Assembly (NCBI GenBank): GCA_963709665.1
Contig: CAVPWU010000007.1
Coordinates: 186,001-250,000, forward strand
From: DASZIT01 sp963709665
GTDB lineage: Bacteria; Actinomycetota; Acidimicrobiia; Acidimicrobiales; RAAP-2
DNA: 64,000 bases
Reading direction: 5' to 3'
Shown: positions 21,354 to 30,155 of the stretch, piece by piece
Numbering within the stretch: position 1 is the first letter of the stretch
Layout of the letters: each line of letters starts with the position of its first letter
The notes under the pieces: generated by a model
Told to the model about the DNA's origin: nothing
What the model saw: the letters and a program-made list of their open reading frames with translations, nothing else
The model's database searches: none
Made by a program: the position numbers and the translations under genes

Positions 21354-22710
21354 TTCCACCCCGCGGCAAGTGTCGGTCGGCTCCCCCGGAAGGGCCGTCC
21401 GGGGCCACCGCCGGCCCCGGCCCCTCCCCCGGCCCCTCCCCCGGCCCGGTGGCCACCTCGGGACCCGCCCCCGGCATCCCCGACGGCCCCGACGGCACAC
21501 CGCCCCGACCCCCCGTGCGACCTGCCTCCCGTCGCACCTCCGACCCGCCCCCGGGGGCCACCTCCCGTCGGGAGCGGGCCTCGGCCACCACCCACATCAC
21601 CAGGACCACCGCCGCCCCCAACACCAGGGCGTTGGTGGAGACGAACGAGCCCGGACCGTGCTGGAACCACAGGTAGGGGGCGGCCACGGCCAGCCCGAGC
21701 AGCACCAGGAGGGCCACCGCCACCGACCGGTGGACCCGCCACAGGGCGAACGCCACGATCGGGACGACGGTCAGCCACGACCAGTGGTGGGTCCAGGAGA
21801 CGGGGCTCACCAGGAGCTCGGTGAGGGCCAGGACCAGGACCGCCTCGGCGGTCCGGGAGGCGACCACCAGCCACCGGGTGAGGACGAAGCCGACCGCCAG
21901 GCTGGCCAGCGACAGCACCAGCCACACCAGGGTCCCCAGGTGGCCGCCGTCGAACGGGGCGCGGTGGACCATGCCGTTCCACGACTGGTTGCTGACGACG
22001 CCGAGCTGCCCGGTCCGGCCGGCGTCGGTCACCTCGTGGAACCAGTAGCGGGACGAGTCCGACGGCAGCACCGCCCAGCTCACGGCGGTGACCCCCACCA
22101 CGGTGGCGACCCCGCGCAGCAGCGACCTCCACTCCCGGGCGGCCACGAAGTACAGCAGGAACACCAGCGGGGTCAGCTTGATGGCCGCCGCCAGCCCCAC
22201 CAGCACCCCCCGCCACGGGGCCCGGACCCAGGTGAGGTCGGCCACGATCATCACCATCAGGATCAGATTGATCTGCCCGTAGTCGAAGTTGCTCCGGACC
22301 GGTTCGAGGGCCAGCGAGGCGGTGGCGCACAGCAGGGCCGAGACCGCCCACGCCCGACGGCCGGTCACCCCGGTGGCGGTGGTCAGGATCAGGCGCACCG
22401 CCACCACGAAGGCCACGGCGCTGGCCAGCCACCACCCGGTCTCCACCAGTCCCAGGCGCCCGAGGGCCAGCGGGCTGAGCGCCAGCAGCCCGAAGGGAGT
22501 GTAGGTGAACGGCAGGTGGTTGGCGGTGAAGTCCTCGGTGAACGGCGAGCCGCCGTCGTAGAGGGAGCGCCCCGCCTCCCGGTAGACCCGGAGATCGAGG
22601 TGCCAGGACGACCCGTAGTGGTACATCAGGGCACCCGACACCAGCCACACCAGCGCGGCGACCACCGCGATCCACCCGGTGGGTGTCCGACGGATGCGAG
22701 CAGCCAGCAT
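21340..22710 (-). CDS. GT87 (DUF2029) polyprenol-dependent mannosyltransferase
   Basis: 456-residue membrane glycosyltransferase from ATG at 22710 (MLAARIRRTPTGW), with CAGGAGACCACCCCCG upstream. About 10 spans; the first loop has 'SSWHLDLRVYREAGRSLYDG' with the conserved D-x-x-V-Y-x-x-A of GT87 alpha-1,2-mannosyltransferases, and 'TYTPFGLLALSPLALG'. The C-terminal 80 residues are hydrophilic and Gly/Pro/Arg-rich, probably disordered. Likely works with the adjacent MptB-like enzyme on wall lipoglycan. The frame upstream to 22965 is repeat-derived and not used. Confidence 0.82.
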   Translation of the reverse strand: MLAARIRRTPTGWIAVVAALVWLVSGALMYHYGSSWHLDLRVYREAGRSLYDGGSPFTEDFTANHLPFTYTPFGLLALSPLALGRLGLVETGWWLASAVAFVVAVRLILTTATGVTGRRAWAVSALLCATASLALEPVRSNFDYGQINLILMVMIVADLTWVRAPWRGVLVGLAAAIKLTPLVFLLYFVAAREWRSLLRGVATVVGVTAVSWAVLPSDSSRYWFHEVTDAGRTGQLGVVSNQSWNGMVHRAPFDGGHLGTLVWLVLSLASLAVGFVLTRWLVVASRTAEAVLVLALTELLVSPVSWTHHWSWLTVVPIVAFALWRVHRSVAVALLVLLGLAVAAPYLWFQHGPGSFVSTNALVLGAAVVLVMWVVAEARSRREVAPGGGSEVRREAGRTGGRGGVPSGPSGMPGAGPEVATGPGEGPGEGPGPAVAPDGPSGGADRHLPRGGSSLQ

Positions 22711-22820
22711 CGGGGGTGGTCTCCTGGGGCGGTCGGCCCGGCCCACGACGGCCGGGGAGGTCGGCCGACCAACGCTACCCACTGCCCGGGCCGCCGGGGA
22801 GCACCCCGCCCGGGCCGCCG

Positions 22821-22884
22821 GTCGCCACCCCCGGGGACCGCGGTCGCCACCCCGGGGACCGCGGTCGCCACCCCGGGGACCGCT
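22821..22884. repeat. 21-bp tandem repeat, three copies
   Basis: GTCGCCACCCCGGGGACCGC units begin at 22821, 22843 and 22864 (the first has one extra C). Located in the 270-base gap between the GT87 gene and the secreted protein ending at 22981; each unit contains the palindrome CCCCGGGG. Nothing else was seen in this gap. Confidence 0.85.
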
Positions 22885-22980
22885 CGGGACCCACCGGTGT
22901 CCCGGGCGACCGGCCCGGGGCCCCCGGCGCGGCGGCCGGTCGGCCCCGGGAGGAGCCCGGTGCATCGGCCGGGCGGCCCG

Positions 22981-25503
22981 TCAGCGGGTGGAGCGGAGCC
23001 GGCGTCGCCGGGAGGTGATCACCACCGCCCCCACACCCACCCCCATGGCCAGCACCGGGAGGAGCACCGTCAGCGGCGACTCGGGCAGGTCGGGGGGCGG
23101 CTGGGTGGTGGCGGTGAGGGTCACCGTCAGGATGTTCCGGTAGAGGGCGGGGTCGTCCGCCCCCACCGTCCAGGTCGGCGCCCCGCCCTGGCCGTCACCG
23201 AGCACGGAGCCCACCACCGGGACGGGCTTGGGCGTGCTGTACCCCGAGTAGACCAGGGTCAGGGTGCCGTCCGGGTTCTGCACCACCGTCGGGGAGTAGG
23301 CCCGTCCGGCGAAGTAGGCGCTGACGCCGAGCGCCTGGTCGCTCCCCCCGGCCAGGGCGGCGTCCTGGGCCTGGCGGGCGGAGAACGTGTAGTCGGTGCT
23401 CTCCACCACCACCGGTGGGGTCCAGTGCACCCCGTCGGTGGACGAGGTGTAGAAGATCTGGTTGAAGGCGTCGCTGTCCCCGTCGGACTGCCACGCCCCG
23501 GAGTCGAACATCCCGATGCTGCCGTCGGAGTTCTGGATGATGGTCCCGCGGGTGCCCACGAACCGGAGCTCGGGGTTGTCGGTGGCTCCCTGGGGGAGGT
23601 CCATGGTCGACGGGGTGGCCTGGCCCGACGGGTTGCTGATGTCGGTCAGGTGGGAGGGGTCGGTACCGCTGATCGGGCCGAGGTCGGTGAAGTGGATGCC
23701 GTCGGTGGTCGACGCCGCCCGCAGCACGGTGAGATCCTCGTTGTTCTTGTAGAGGGTCTTCGGCTTGGTGCTCCCCTCACCGATGGCGGCGAGGGTGGCC
23801 GACGAGGCGATGGCCGCCCCCGGACCACCGACGTCGTTGCCGGACGCCACCGACCCGGTACCGCCCGAGCAGCCGGTGAAGGAGCCCGAGGCGTACGCCG
23901 TGCAGGTCACCGTCTGGATGCTCCCGCTCGTCGAACCCAGGTAGATCGAGAACGGGCCGGTGGCCGGGATCGGCTCGGCGGTGGAGGTCGACGGGGTCAT
24001 GGTGATGGTGGCGGAAGGCAGGGTGACGGTCGAGGCGACCGTTCCCACGATGTAGTAGTTGAGGATCTTCTCGCCGTAGATCACCACCGTGGCGCCCGGG
24101 GCGGCCCCGGGGTAGGCGATGGAACTGGGCAGGGCGCCGACGATCCCGTCCGGGGCGATCAGGCCGGTGGTCTGGGCGGCCGCCCCCGTCCCCACCGTCG
24201 ACGGCAGGATCGGATCGGAGGTCACCGGGCTGCCCGCCGCCACCGACAGCCCGCCGGACTGGGTGGTGGTGCAGTTCTCCAGGGCGTTGTTGGCCGAGGC
24301 GATGTTGACGCAGTAGACGGTGGCGCCGTCGACGTAGAACCGGCCGGGCACGTTGGCGGCGGCGATGGTACCGAGTGCGGCATTGAGGCCGATGGTGCCG
24401 CCGCCGGTCTCGGCCGGGGTGTTGGGCCCCTGGGGGATGGTGGTGGCCGTGGAGGCGTCCGCCAGCACCTGGACCAGGGCGTCCCCGTTGGCGACCGCCA
24501 ACCCGCCGGCCGCGGTGCACCCGGTCAGCGACGAGGACCCCGTGCCGGTGCAGGTGATGAGGGAGCCCGAGGGCGAGGCGGCGGACAGGTCCTCGAACTG
24601 GCCGGCCCCCACCGTCTCGGCGCCCGTCCCCAGGGTGGTGACGGCGAGGGTGGCTCCGCCGGTGGCCGGCACCTGCGTGGCTCCGTTGGCGAAGGTGTCC
24701 GGGTCGGTCCCCACCGACTCGGAGGCCGGGAGCCCGGCCAGGGGATCGGCGGCGCCGGCGTTCACCGTGTGGACCAGCATGCCCACCCCCAGGTTGTCCC
24801 CCGAGGGGCGGTTCACCGTGTACAGGTACGAGGTGCCGCCGATGGTCATCACCATGGGGTGGCCCTGCCCGTTGTCGTTGGTGTCACCGGTCGGGCAGTA
24901 GGACTCCGGGTTCTGCTCCAGGGCCTTGCCGACGTAGTTCCAGCTCTGACCCCCGTCGGTGGAGCGGGCCACCACGATGCCCTCCTCGGTGTCCTTCGGC
25001 CGGTAGTCGAAGTACCCGGTGAGGTGGCCCTGGGTGGCGTCACCGGGGGTCTGGGTGACGAAGGGGAAGTAGTAGGGCGACATGGGCAGCGGGGTGTTGG
25101 CCGGCTCGGAGGCCTGGGTGCCCGACTCGGGGGCGGACCCGCCGCCGGTGCAGTAGGCGTCGACCGGTCCCGGGGTACCGGCCACCCCGGTGGCGTAGGG
25201 GGTGCCGACCGGGGCGGCGGCGGCCGGGTAGACGGCCAGGTTGGGGTAGCCGCCGCTCTGGGTCGGGGTGCCGCCCGGGGTGTAGGTGGGGAGGCTCCGG
25301 TTGTACGGGGCACCGGCGGCCGGGTCGCCCTGTGACAGCGTCCAGGGGCCGTTCTCCACGGTGTCCACCCCCGGGGACGCCGGGGTGTAGGTGACGGCGG
25401 AGGCGGCCCCGGCCAGCGGGGCGGCGACCACCTGGGCCAGGGGGGCGGCGGTCAGCGCCAGGGCGATGACCAGGACGGTGGGGCGGCGGGACGGTCGGTG
25501 CAC
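22981..25503 (-). CDS. Large secreted surface protein, sialidase/BNR-like propeller with C-terminal anchor
   Basis: 840 residues. GTG at 25503 with GAGGAG six bases upstream starts a signal peptide ('VLVIALALTAAPLAQVVAAP', cleavage near 'AGAASA'). The mature part is Thr/Ser/Gly/Ala-rich and has BNR-like elements ('VVARSTDGGQSWNYVG', 'TSSTDGVHWTPPVVVES', 'DGTLTLVYSGYS') expected in exported propeller proteins; no catalytic residues are evident. The C-terminus is 'DLPESPLTVLLPV', a hydrophobic span and 'SRRRRLRSTR', so it is membrane- or wall-anchored. The same terminus occurs on the next gene upstream. Function unknown. Confidence 0.8.
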   Translation of the reverse strand: MHRPSRRPTVLVIALALTAAPLAQVVAAPLAGAASAVTYTPASPGVDTVENGPWTLSQGDPAAGAPYNRSLPTYTPGGTPTQSGGYPNLAVYPAAAAPVGTPYATGVAGTPGPVDAYCTGGGSAPESGTQASEPANTPLPMSPYYFPFVTQTPGDATQGHLTGYFDYRPKDTEEGIVVARSTDGGQSWNYVGKALEQNPESYCPTGDTNDNGQGHPMVMTIGGTSYLYTVNRPSGDNLGVGMLVHTVNAGAADPLAGLPASESVGTDPDTFANGATQVPATGGATLAVTTLGTGAETVGAGQFEDLSAASPSGSLITCTGTGSSSLTGCTAAGGLAVANGDALVQVLADASTATTIPQGPNTPAETGGGTIGLNAALGTIAAANVPGRFYVDGATVYCVNIASANNALENCTTTQSGGLSVAAGSPVTSDPILPSTVGTGAAAQTTGLIAPDGIVGALPSSIAYPGAAPGATVVIYGEKILNYYIVGTVASTVTLPSATITMTPSTSTAEPIPATGPFSIYLGSTSGSIQTVTCTAYASGSFTGCSGGTGSVASGNDVGGPGAAIASSATLAAIGEGSTKPKTLYKNNEDLTVLRAASTTDGIHFTDLGPISGTDPSHLTDISNPSGQATPSTMDLPQGATDNPELRFVGTRGTIIQNSDGSIGMFDSGAWQSDGDSDAFNQIFYTSSTDGVHWTPPVVVESTDYTFSARQAQDAALAGGSDQALGVSAYFAGRAYSPTVVQNPDGTLTLVYSGYSTPKPVPVVGSVLGDGQGGAPTWTVGADDPALYRNILTVTLTATTQPPPDLPESPLTVLLPVLAMGVGVGAVVITSRRRRLRSTR

Positions 25504-25701
25504 AGTGGGCTCCTCGGAGGGTTGGATGGAACCTGCGGACGGGGTCGGGATGGGAGCGGACTCGGGGTCGGGGTGGGGAGCGGGGTCGGGGTGGGATCCG
25601 GCGGGATGGGGACGGCGTGGCCTACGGGTGGAGGGGACGCCCCGGTCGGACGGCGGTCGGGGTGGGGGTCGGGTCGACCGCCCGGTGGCCGGGGCGGTGG
25701 C
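25504..25701. other. Intergenic region with G-quadruplex-type tract
   Basis: 198-base gap between two secreted-protein genes on the minus strand. On the plus strand 25563-25595 is GGGGTC-GGGGTGGGGAGC-GGGGTC-GGGGTGGG, six G-runs of three or four separated by one to two bases, a strong quadruplex-forming motif on the template strand for the downstream gene. Confidence 0.6.
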
Positions 25702-26934
25702 TCAGCGGGCGTGCCGTCGTCGGGTGACCACCACGAAGGCCGCCACCGCCAGCCCGCCGACGATCGGCAGCGCCAGGGTGAGCGGTGACTCGGGCAGGTC
25801 GGACGACGGCGAGGCCACCGGGGCGAAGGCCAGCCCCTTGAAGTCGGTGCCCGCCGGAGCGGTGGCCAGGACGGAGGCGGTGCCGGACAGGGTGCCGCCG
25901 GGGCCCGAGGAGTCGGTGATCCCGTAGAGGACGGTGTTGTTGGGGGCGTTGACCCCCTGCCCGGTGCCGGTGCCCTCGACGGCGCCGGTCACGTAGAGGC
26001 TGGCCACCCCGTTGCTGACGCTCACCGCCAGGCCCACGGCCAGGGGAACGGCGATCGACCCCTCGGCGGTCCACACGCTGCCCTCGAGGGAGTACTTCTC
26101 GACGGCGCTCGGCTCCCCGGCGGTGGCCCCGTTGGAGCCGTCGGCCACGTACAGGGTGTCCGGCGCGGTCCCGCCGCTGAGGGAGACCAGGGCGAACTGG
26201 TCGGGGCCGAAGTTGGCCGGCAGGTTGGCGCCGGTCACGAGGGCGGAGGTGGACTGGGTGCCCGAGGTGGGCAGGCCGGTCCCCACCGAAAAGATGTTCT
26301 TGGTGGTCGACTCGTAGAGCTGGCCGTCGACCACCTGGACCTCGTGGACCTTGTCGGTGGTCAGGAGGGAGTTGGCCGAGGTCCCGTCGGTGGTCACCCC
26401 GGCCCCGCCCCCGCTCCCGGTGTAGATCGGGCCGCCGGTCACCGCGGTGGTGGCCGACCGGAAGTTGTTGGCCTCCACCGTGGCGGTGGTGATGGAGGTG
26501 GTGGCATCCACCGTGCCGGCCGCGGAGACGAGGTCCACCGTCCGGGGGGGTGCCGGTGTGGTGCTGGTGATGGAGGGCGTCCCCACCGCGTCGTCGTAGC
26601 CGGTGGCGATCAGCGACTGCCCGTCAGCGGAGTCGGTGAGCTCGCCGTCGTTGAGGGCCGACCCGCTCTCCACCAGCGAGTGGGTGGTGCCGCTGTCGGC
26701 CGAGGGGAGCGTCACCGAGTAGCCGCTGGGCACCCCGCTGGTCGAGTAGTCGACCAGGTCGACCGCCGACGCCGCGGTGGAGGTGCCCTGGACCTCGTAG
26801 ATCACCAGATCGCCGGGGGTGAAGGCGGAGGAGCCGGCGAAGGCGGGGGTGGCCAGGGACCCCAGCCCACCGGTCAGGATGACGGCGGCGGCGGCCAGGG
26901 GGGCGGCGGTGCGGAGGCGAGGGCGAGATCGCAA
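25702..26934 (-). CDS. Secreted surface protein with LPESP-type C-terminal anchor
   Basis: 410 residues from TTG at 26934, chosen because ACAGGAG sits five bases upstream and the product starts directly with a signal peptide ('RSRPRLRTAAPLAAAAVIL ... ATPAFAGS'); GTG at 26985 would add 17 residues but has no spaced ribosome-binding site. The mature part is Ser/Thr/Gly-rich with short repeated beta-type segments ('PGDLVIYEVQGTSTAASAVD', 'KVHEVQVVDGQLYEST', 'APDTLYVADGSNGA') resembling choice-of-anchor or propeller proteins. It ends 'SSDLPESPLTLALP', a span and 'TRRRHAR', almost the same as its downstream neighbour. Function unknown. Confidence 0.78.
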   Translation of the reverse strand: MRSRPRLRTAAPLAAAAVILTGGLGSLATPAFAGSSAFTPGDLVIYEVQGTSTAASAVDLVDYSTSGVPSGYSVTLPSADSGTTHSLVESGSALNDGELTDSADGQSLIATGYDDAVGTPSITSTTPAPPRTVDLVSAAGTVDATTSITTATVEANNFRSATTAVTGGPIYTGSGGGAGVTTDGTSANSLLTTDKVHEVQVVDGQLYESTTKNIFSVGTGLPTSGTQSTSALVTGANLPANFGPDQFALVSLSGGTAPDTLYVADGSNGATAGEPSAVEKYSLEGSVWTAEGSIAVPLAVGLAVSVSNGVASLYVTGAVEGTGTGQGVNAPNNTVLYGITDSSGPGGTLSGTASVLATAPAGTDFKGLAFAPVASPSSDLPESPLTLALPIVGGLAVAAFVVVTRRRHAR

Positions 26935-27033
26935 GGGGGCTCCTGTCGGGTGGTCGTCGGCACCCGTCGGAATCGACTCCGGCACCTCCGACGAACGTAC
27001 GAACCCTCGGTGAACCGGGGCACACAGTTAGTT

Positions 27034-27068
27034 CAACGGAAGGTGATCCTTGCGTTTCCGTTCCGTTG
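27034..27068. promoter_or_regulatory. Inverted repeat in the promoter region of the secreted-protein pair
   Basis: CAACGGAA (27034-27041) and TTCCGTTG (27061-27068) are perfect 8-bp inverted arms separated by 19 bp, about 100 bases upstream of the TTG start of the secreted protein. The local AT content is higher than its surroundings. Candidate operator. Confidence 0.4.
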
Positions 27069-27170
27069 CAGAGAGCCGAATTGCCATGGAGCGCGCCACC
27101 ACCACCACTCGACGTGCCGGGAGCCGGGGACTCGCCGGGGGGCGGCGGTCGGCGATTCGGGGTTGCCGGT

Positions 27171-28733
27171 TCAGGTGGTGGCGGAACCGTTGTTCAGGAC
27201 CTGCTCGAGGTCGCGCAGGCCGGTCGGAAGGCGGGACGGGCAGAGGAACTCCGACGCCGAGATGGCCATGACGTCCGAATCGAACTCCGAGAACCCACCC
27301 GCCTCGACCCGGTCGATCATGGCGGCCACCGACTCGCCGGCGACCAGTCCCCGGCAGACCTGGCGGCCGGCCGCCACCACCCGGGCGTCCGTGGCGTGGT
27401 CGAGGGCGTCGGGAGCCCGGTGCGAGAGCCACAGATAGGCCGGGACCGGGGCGGCCGGAACCCGAGGATCCCCGTAGTAGAGGATGTCCAGGGCCAGGGC
27501 GGCGGACAGGGCCGGCGCCGCGATGTGCGGCACCTGTCCGGGCTCAAAGGCCAGGAGATCGACGTGGATCCGCCGCTCGGCGGCGTTGCCCGTCTCACCG
27601 GGAGCCAGGACGTGGTGGACCATCCACACCAGGCCGCCGGAGGTGAAGAACTCCTGGCCGCCCGGACCCCGCTCCTCGGGTGTCGACTGGAGCCAGGCGC
27701 CGTCGAGCGGCTTGGTGCAGGGCCCGGTGACCGTGGCGCACCGGGCCACACCGATGCCGTAGTCGGGCGTGCCCCACTGGTTGGCCGAGTAGAAGAGCCA
27801 GTAGGTGCCGTCGCTCTCGATCATCGAGGGGCCTTCGACGATGCCGCCCTCCCACGGCTGGGTCGCCCCCAGGAGCACGGTCGGGGGTCCGGCCACCGCC
27901 AGGCCGTCCGGGGTGAGGGGTTGGATGGAGATCGTCGACGGCAGGTTGCAGCAGTCGCCGTCGGTCTTCCACAGCAACCAGGGGCTGCCGTTGTCGACGA
28001 AGATGCTCGGGTCGATGGCGCCACCGTCTGCCGGGCAGATGAAGGCGCTGGTGGAATCGTCCACGTAGGGACCGGCCGGATTGGTGCTGGTGGCCCGGGA
28101 GATGCACTGGGCGTTGCCCCAGCCGTCGGTCTTCTTCACGCAGCCGGCCGGCTTGGTGGCGGCCTGGCAGGCGAGGTAGGTGGTGGCCGGTGTGGAGTAG
28201 TAGAGGACGTAGGTGCCGTCCGGCCTCGCCCACACCGAGGGGCCCCATTGGAAGTCGGGCACCGTCCACGACGGCAGCTTCGGGATGGCGTCCCCGAGGT
28301 AGTGGCCGGTGAAGTCACTCCCTCCGGCGAGGGCGATCACCGGGATGTTGGCCGCCTTGGCGTAGGGCGACGCCAGGGTGCTGGTGGCGAAGGCGTACAG
28401 GGCGGTCGGGGTGTGGAGGACGTACGGGTCGGCGAAGTCGCCCGAGAAGATCGGCGAGCCGTCGAGGAGCCCCTGGATCACGCTCAGCTGGATGTCGCCC
28501 TGGCGCGAGATGTCCGACGACTGGGGCCCCCGGGTGGCACCCCGCTGACCGGGCCGCGCCTGGGGTTCGGGGATCAGCGCCAACCGGCGGGGGACGGTGG
28601 TACGGGAAGGCGCCGGCCCGGTGGCGGAGCCGGCTCCGCAGGCTGCCAGCGTGGCGGTTAGGAGGACCAGGGCGACCACCGTCGACGCCCACCCTGCCCT
28701 CCGGCGACCCTCCACCGGCGCCACCCTACCCAC
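27171..28733 (-). CDS. Lipoprotein with GH43-like propeller and C-terminal DUF732-like domain
   Basis: About 520 residues. The N-terminus has a lipoprotein signal ('VVALVLLTATLAAC', lipobox LAAC). A five-bladed GH43-type domain follows with the three expected acids in context: 'SGDFADPYVLH', 'GGAIDPSIFVDNG' and 'EGGIVEGPSMIESDGTYWLF'. The last 80 residues ('ARVVAAGRQVCRGLVAGESV ... EFLCP') resemble DUF732, a small disulfide domain of actinobacterial exported proteins. Family members cleave arabinan or xylan side chains. The start is uncertain: GTG codons at 28733, 28724 and 28715 all fit. It lies just outside the left end of the integrated island. Confidence 0.78.
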   Translation of the reverse strand: MGRVAPVEGRRRAGWASTVVALVLLTATLAACGAGSATGPAPSRTTVPRRLALIPEPQARPGQRGATRGPQSSDISRQGDIQLSVIQGLLDGSPIFSGDFADPYVLHTPTALYAFATSTLASPYAKAANIPVIALAGGSDFTGHYLGDAIPKLPSWTVPDFQWGPSVWARPDGTYVLYYSTPATTYLACQAATKPAGCVKKTDGWGNAQCISRATSTNPAGPYVDDSTSAFICPADGGAIDPSIFVDNGSPWLLWKTDGDCCNLPSTISIQPLTPDGLAVAGPPTVLLGATQPWEGGIVEGPSMIESDGTYWLFYSANQWGTPDYGIGVARCATVTGPCTKPLDGAWLQSTPEERGPGGQEFFTSGGLVWMVHHVLAPGETGNAAERRIHVDLLAFEPGQVPHIAAPALSAALALDILYYGDPRVPAAPVPAYLWLSHRAPDALDHATDARVVAAGRQVCRGLVAGESVAAMIDRVEAGGFSEFDSDVMAISASEFLCPSRLPTGLRDLEQVLNNGSATT

Positions 28734-28838
28734 CGGGCGGCGTGGACGCCCGAGGCACTCCGTCGGTTCCGGCGCTTCCGACGAACGGAGCCCGGGTCCG
28801 GTGGATGCTCCATCCACCGGACCCGGGCTCCCGCTGCG

Positions 28839-28891
28839 GTGGGCCGGGAAGGATTCGAACCTTCGAAGGCAGAACCGGCAGATTTACAGTC
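28839..28891. repeat. attL: 53-bp direct repeat (3' half of tRNA-Tyr)
   Basis: Identical over 53 bases to 45014-45066, which is the 3' part of an intact tRNA-Tyr from the anticodon loop to the acceptor end. No 5' half is attached here, so this is the displaced copy produced by site-specific integration. Confidence 0.95.
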
Positions 28892-29218
28892 GGGGCAACG
28901 GGTGTCCGTGGACATCCGTACGAGTCGCTGGCCTGGACTTTCGCCCTCGGGATAGAAGCCATGGACAGCTGCAAACTTGTAGCGTGGCTGTCTACTTGGC
29001 TGTCCAACGAGCGGTCGAAAGTAGGCAGATTTAATCTGCCTACTTTGGGACATCGCGCGATTCGGCTTCCCTACGGTTTCACTCCGAAGAGAGTGACCTC
29101 ATAGCGTAAACCTACCTAGATATTCTGCTCATTGCGAGGGCTCGGGGAGTCGATCAGCCATCGACTTTTTGCCGAGCAACGAGCCGTGGACACTTGTCGC
29201 CACCGTTCGCTGCCGTCG
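28892..29218. other. Non-coding left end of the island
   Basis: 327 bases between attL and the excisionase-type gene. It contains a perfect 29-nt palindrome at 29018-29046 (14-bp arms, one-base centre) and the 14-mer GGCTGTCCAACGAG at 28998-29011, which recurs at 29658-29671. No coding sequence with family resemblance was seen. Such ends normally carry integrase/excisionase arm sites. Confidence 0.5.
29018..29046. promoter_or_regulatory. Perfect 29-nt palindrome near attL
   Basis: AAAGTAGGCAGATT-T-AATCTGCCTACTTT: 14-bp arms with a single central base, no mismatch. It lies about 130 bp inside attL. Possible roles are a recombination-directionality-factor site, an operator or a relaxase/replication hairpin. 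Confidence 0.5.
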
Positions 29219-29707
29219 TCACTGTGTACACGATTGTTCAGTCCTGCGGTTGACATAGTCCTCGAGAGCGGCCACTGGGATTCGACGCGACGCCCCGATC
29301 TTGCGCGACTCGAGCTGTCCTGAATCCATCAGCGAGTAGACGGTAGAGCGGGAGAGGCCCAGAGTCTCGGCCGCTTCGCTGACGGTCACCAGCAGGCGAG
29401 GTATGGCCTCGTGTCTCGGCAATTCATCTGGCTGCCCAGCAAGTGTTGCCACCTTGGCGCGGATTCGGTCCATCTCACCCGAGATGCTTGCCAGGTGGCC
29501 TTCGATGGCCTCGGCTATTGCTTGGGAGGTCTCGGGCTCGCCGACGTCAGCGTTGTCGAGCGGCCCATTGATGGCAGCCAACAGATTTGCCGAGCTGGTG
29601 GCCCCGGATTCGACGCCGGGGGGTTGGTGATCGAACTTGCTGGAAGCGAAGAGGCCGGGCTGTCCAACGAGGCATTTTGGGGACGTCACTCCCAACTGTC
29701 GATTCAC
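29219..29707 (-). CDS. Excisionase-type helix-turn-helix protein
   Basis: 162 residues as drawn; the C-terminal 55 form a MerR/excisionase-like winged HTH ('LLVTVSEAAETLGLSRSTVY', 'SLMDSGQLESRKIGASRRIP'), the type found in Xis/AlpA-like directionality factors of actinobacterial integrative elements. The N-terminal 100 residues are helical and unremarkable; the real start may be internal. It sits at the attL end of the island, opposite to the integrase. Intact, unlike most of the island. Confidence 0.72.
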   Translation of the reverse strand: MNRQLGVTSPKCLVGQPGLFASSKFDHQPPGVESGATSSANLLAAINGPLDNADVGEPETSQAIAEAIEGHLASISGEMDRIRAKVATLAGQPDELPRHEAIPRLLVTVSEAAETLGLSRSTVYSLMDSGQLESRKIGASRRIPVAALEDYVNRRTEQSCTQ

Positions 29708-30155
29708 TCCTGTGGAGTGGCCTCACGTACCGGAATGTATCTAGCAATCAGCACAACTAGCAATCGGGCACCTGCGCTTCTCGGACGTGGTCCGTTGCGG
29801 GACCAGGTTGCCCTTCGCATAGATGGCCATCACCCCTCCAGGTCGGACCGCACCTGGGATCCGTCAATGCCTTCGTGGCTCCGCTGAGCCGCTTAGTTCA
29901 GCATTCGATGAAGATGGGCGGGGTTACCCGCCCACGCCGCTGCGTAGTCGGTTGAAGTTGTTGTTGATTCATCGTCCTCGTTCACCGCCATCGCCTCGAG
30001 CAGGCGGTCGAAGAGGTTGACCGTTTTGATGCTCCTTACGGAGGCGTCCGATATACAATGGTCCGTGAGACACGCCGATGGGCGATAGATCGAACTCCCG
30101 GCATCGGGCTCACGTCGTGCAACCTATCTAGAACTGTTGCTGGCTCGCTCCTACG
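29708..30155. other. Gap with a possible gene remnant
   Basis: 448 bases without a convincing gene. On the minus strand a frame ending at 29893 (TAA) encodes a protein-like stretch ('KTVNLFDRLLEAMAVNEDD', then 'DYAAAWAGNPAHLHRMLN') that is open back to about 30059 but has no good start codon, so it may be the tail of a decayed gene. Nothing else was seen. Confidence 0.35.

Noticed and set aside
22821..22884. CRISPR-like interpretation of the 21-bp repeats
   Set aside because: The units are contiguous with no spacers; simple tandem repeat. No CRISPR array was seen anywhere in the window.
28658..29053. Minus-strand 131-residue frame across attL
   Set aside because: It reads through the tRNA-Tyr half and a palindrome; no protein-like features.
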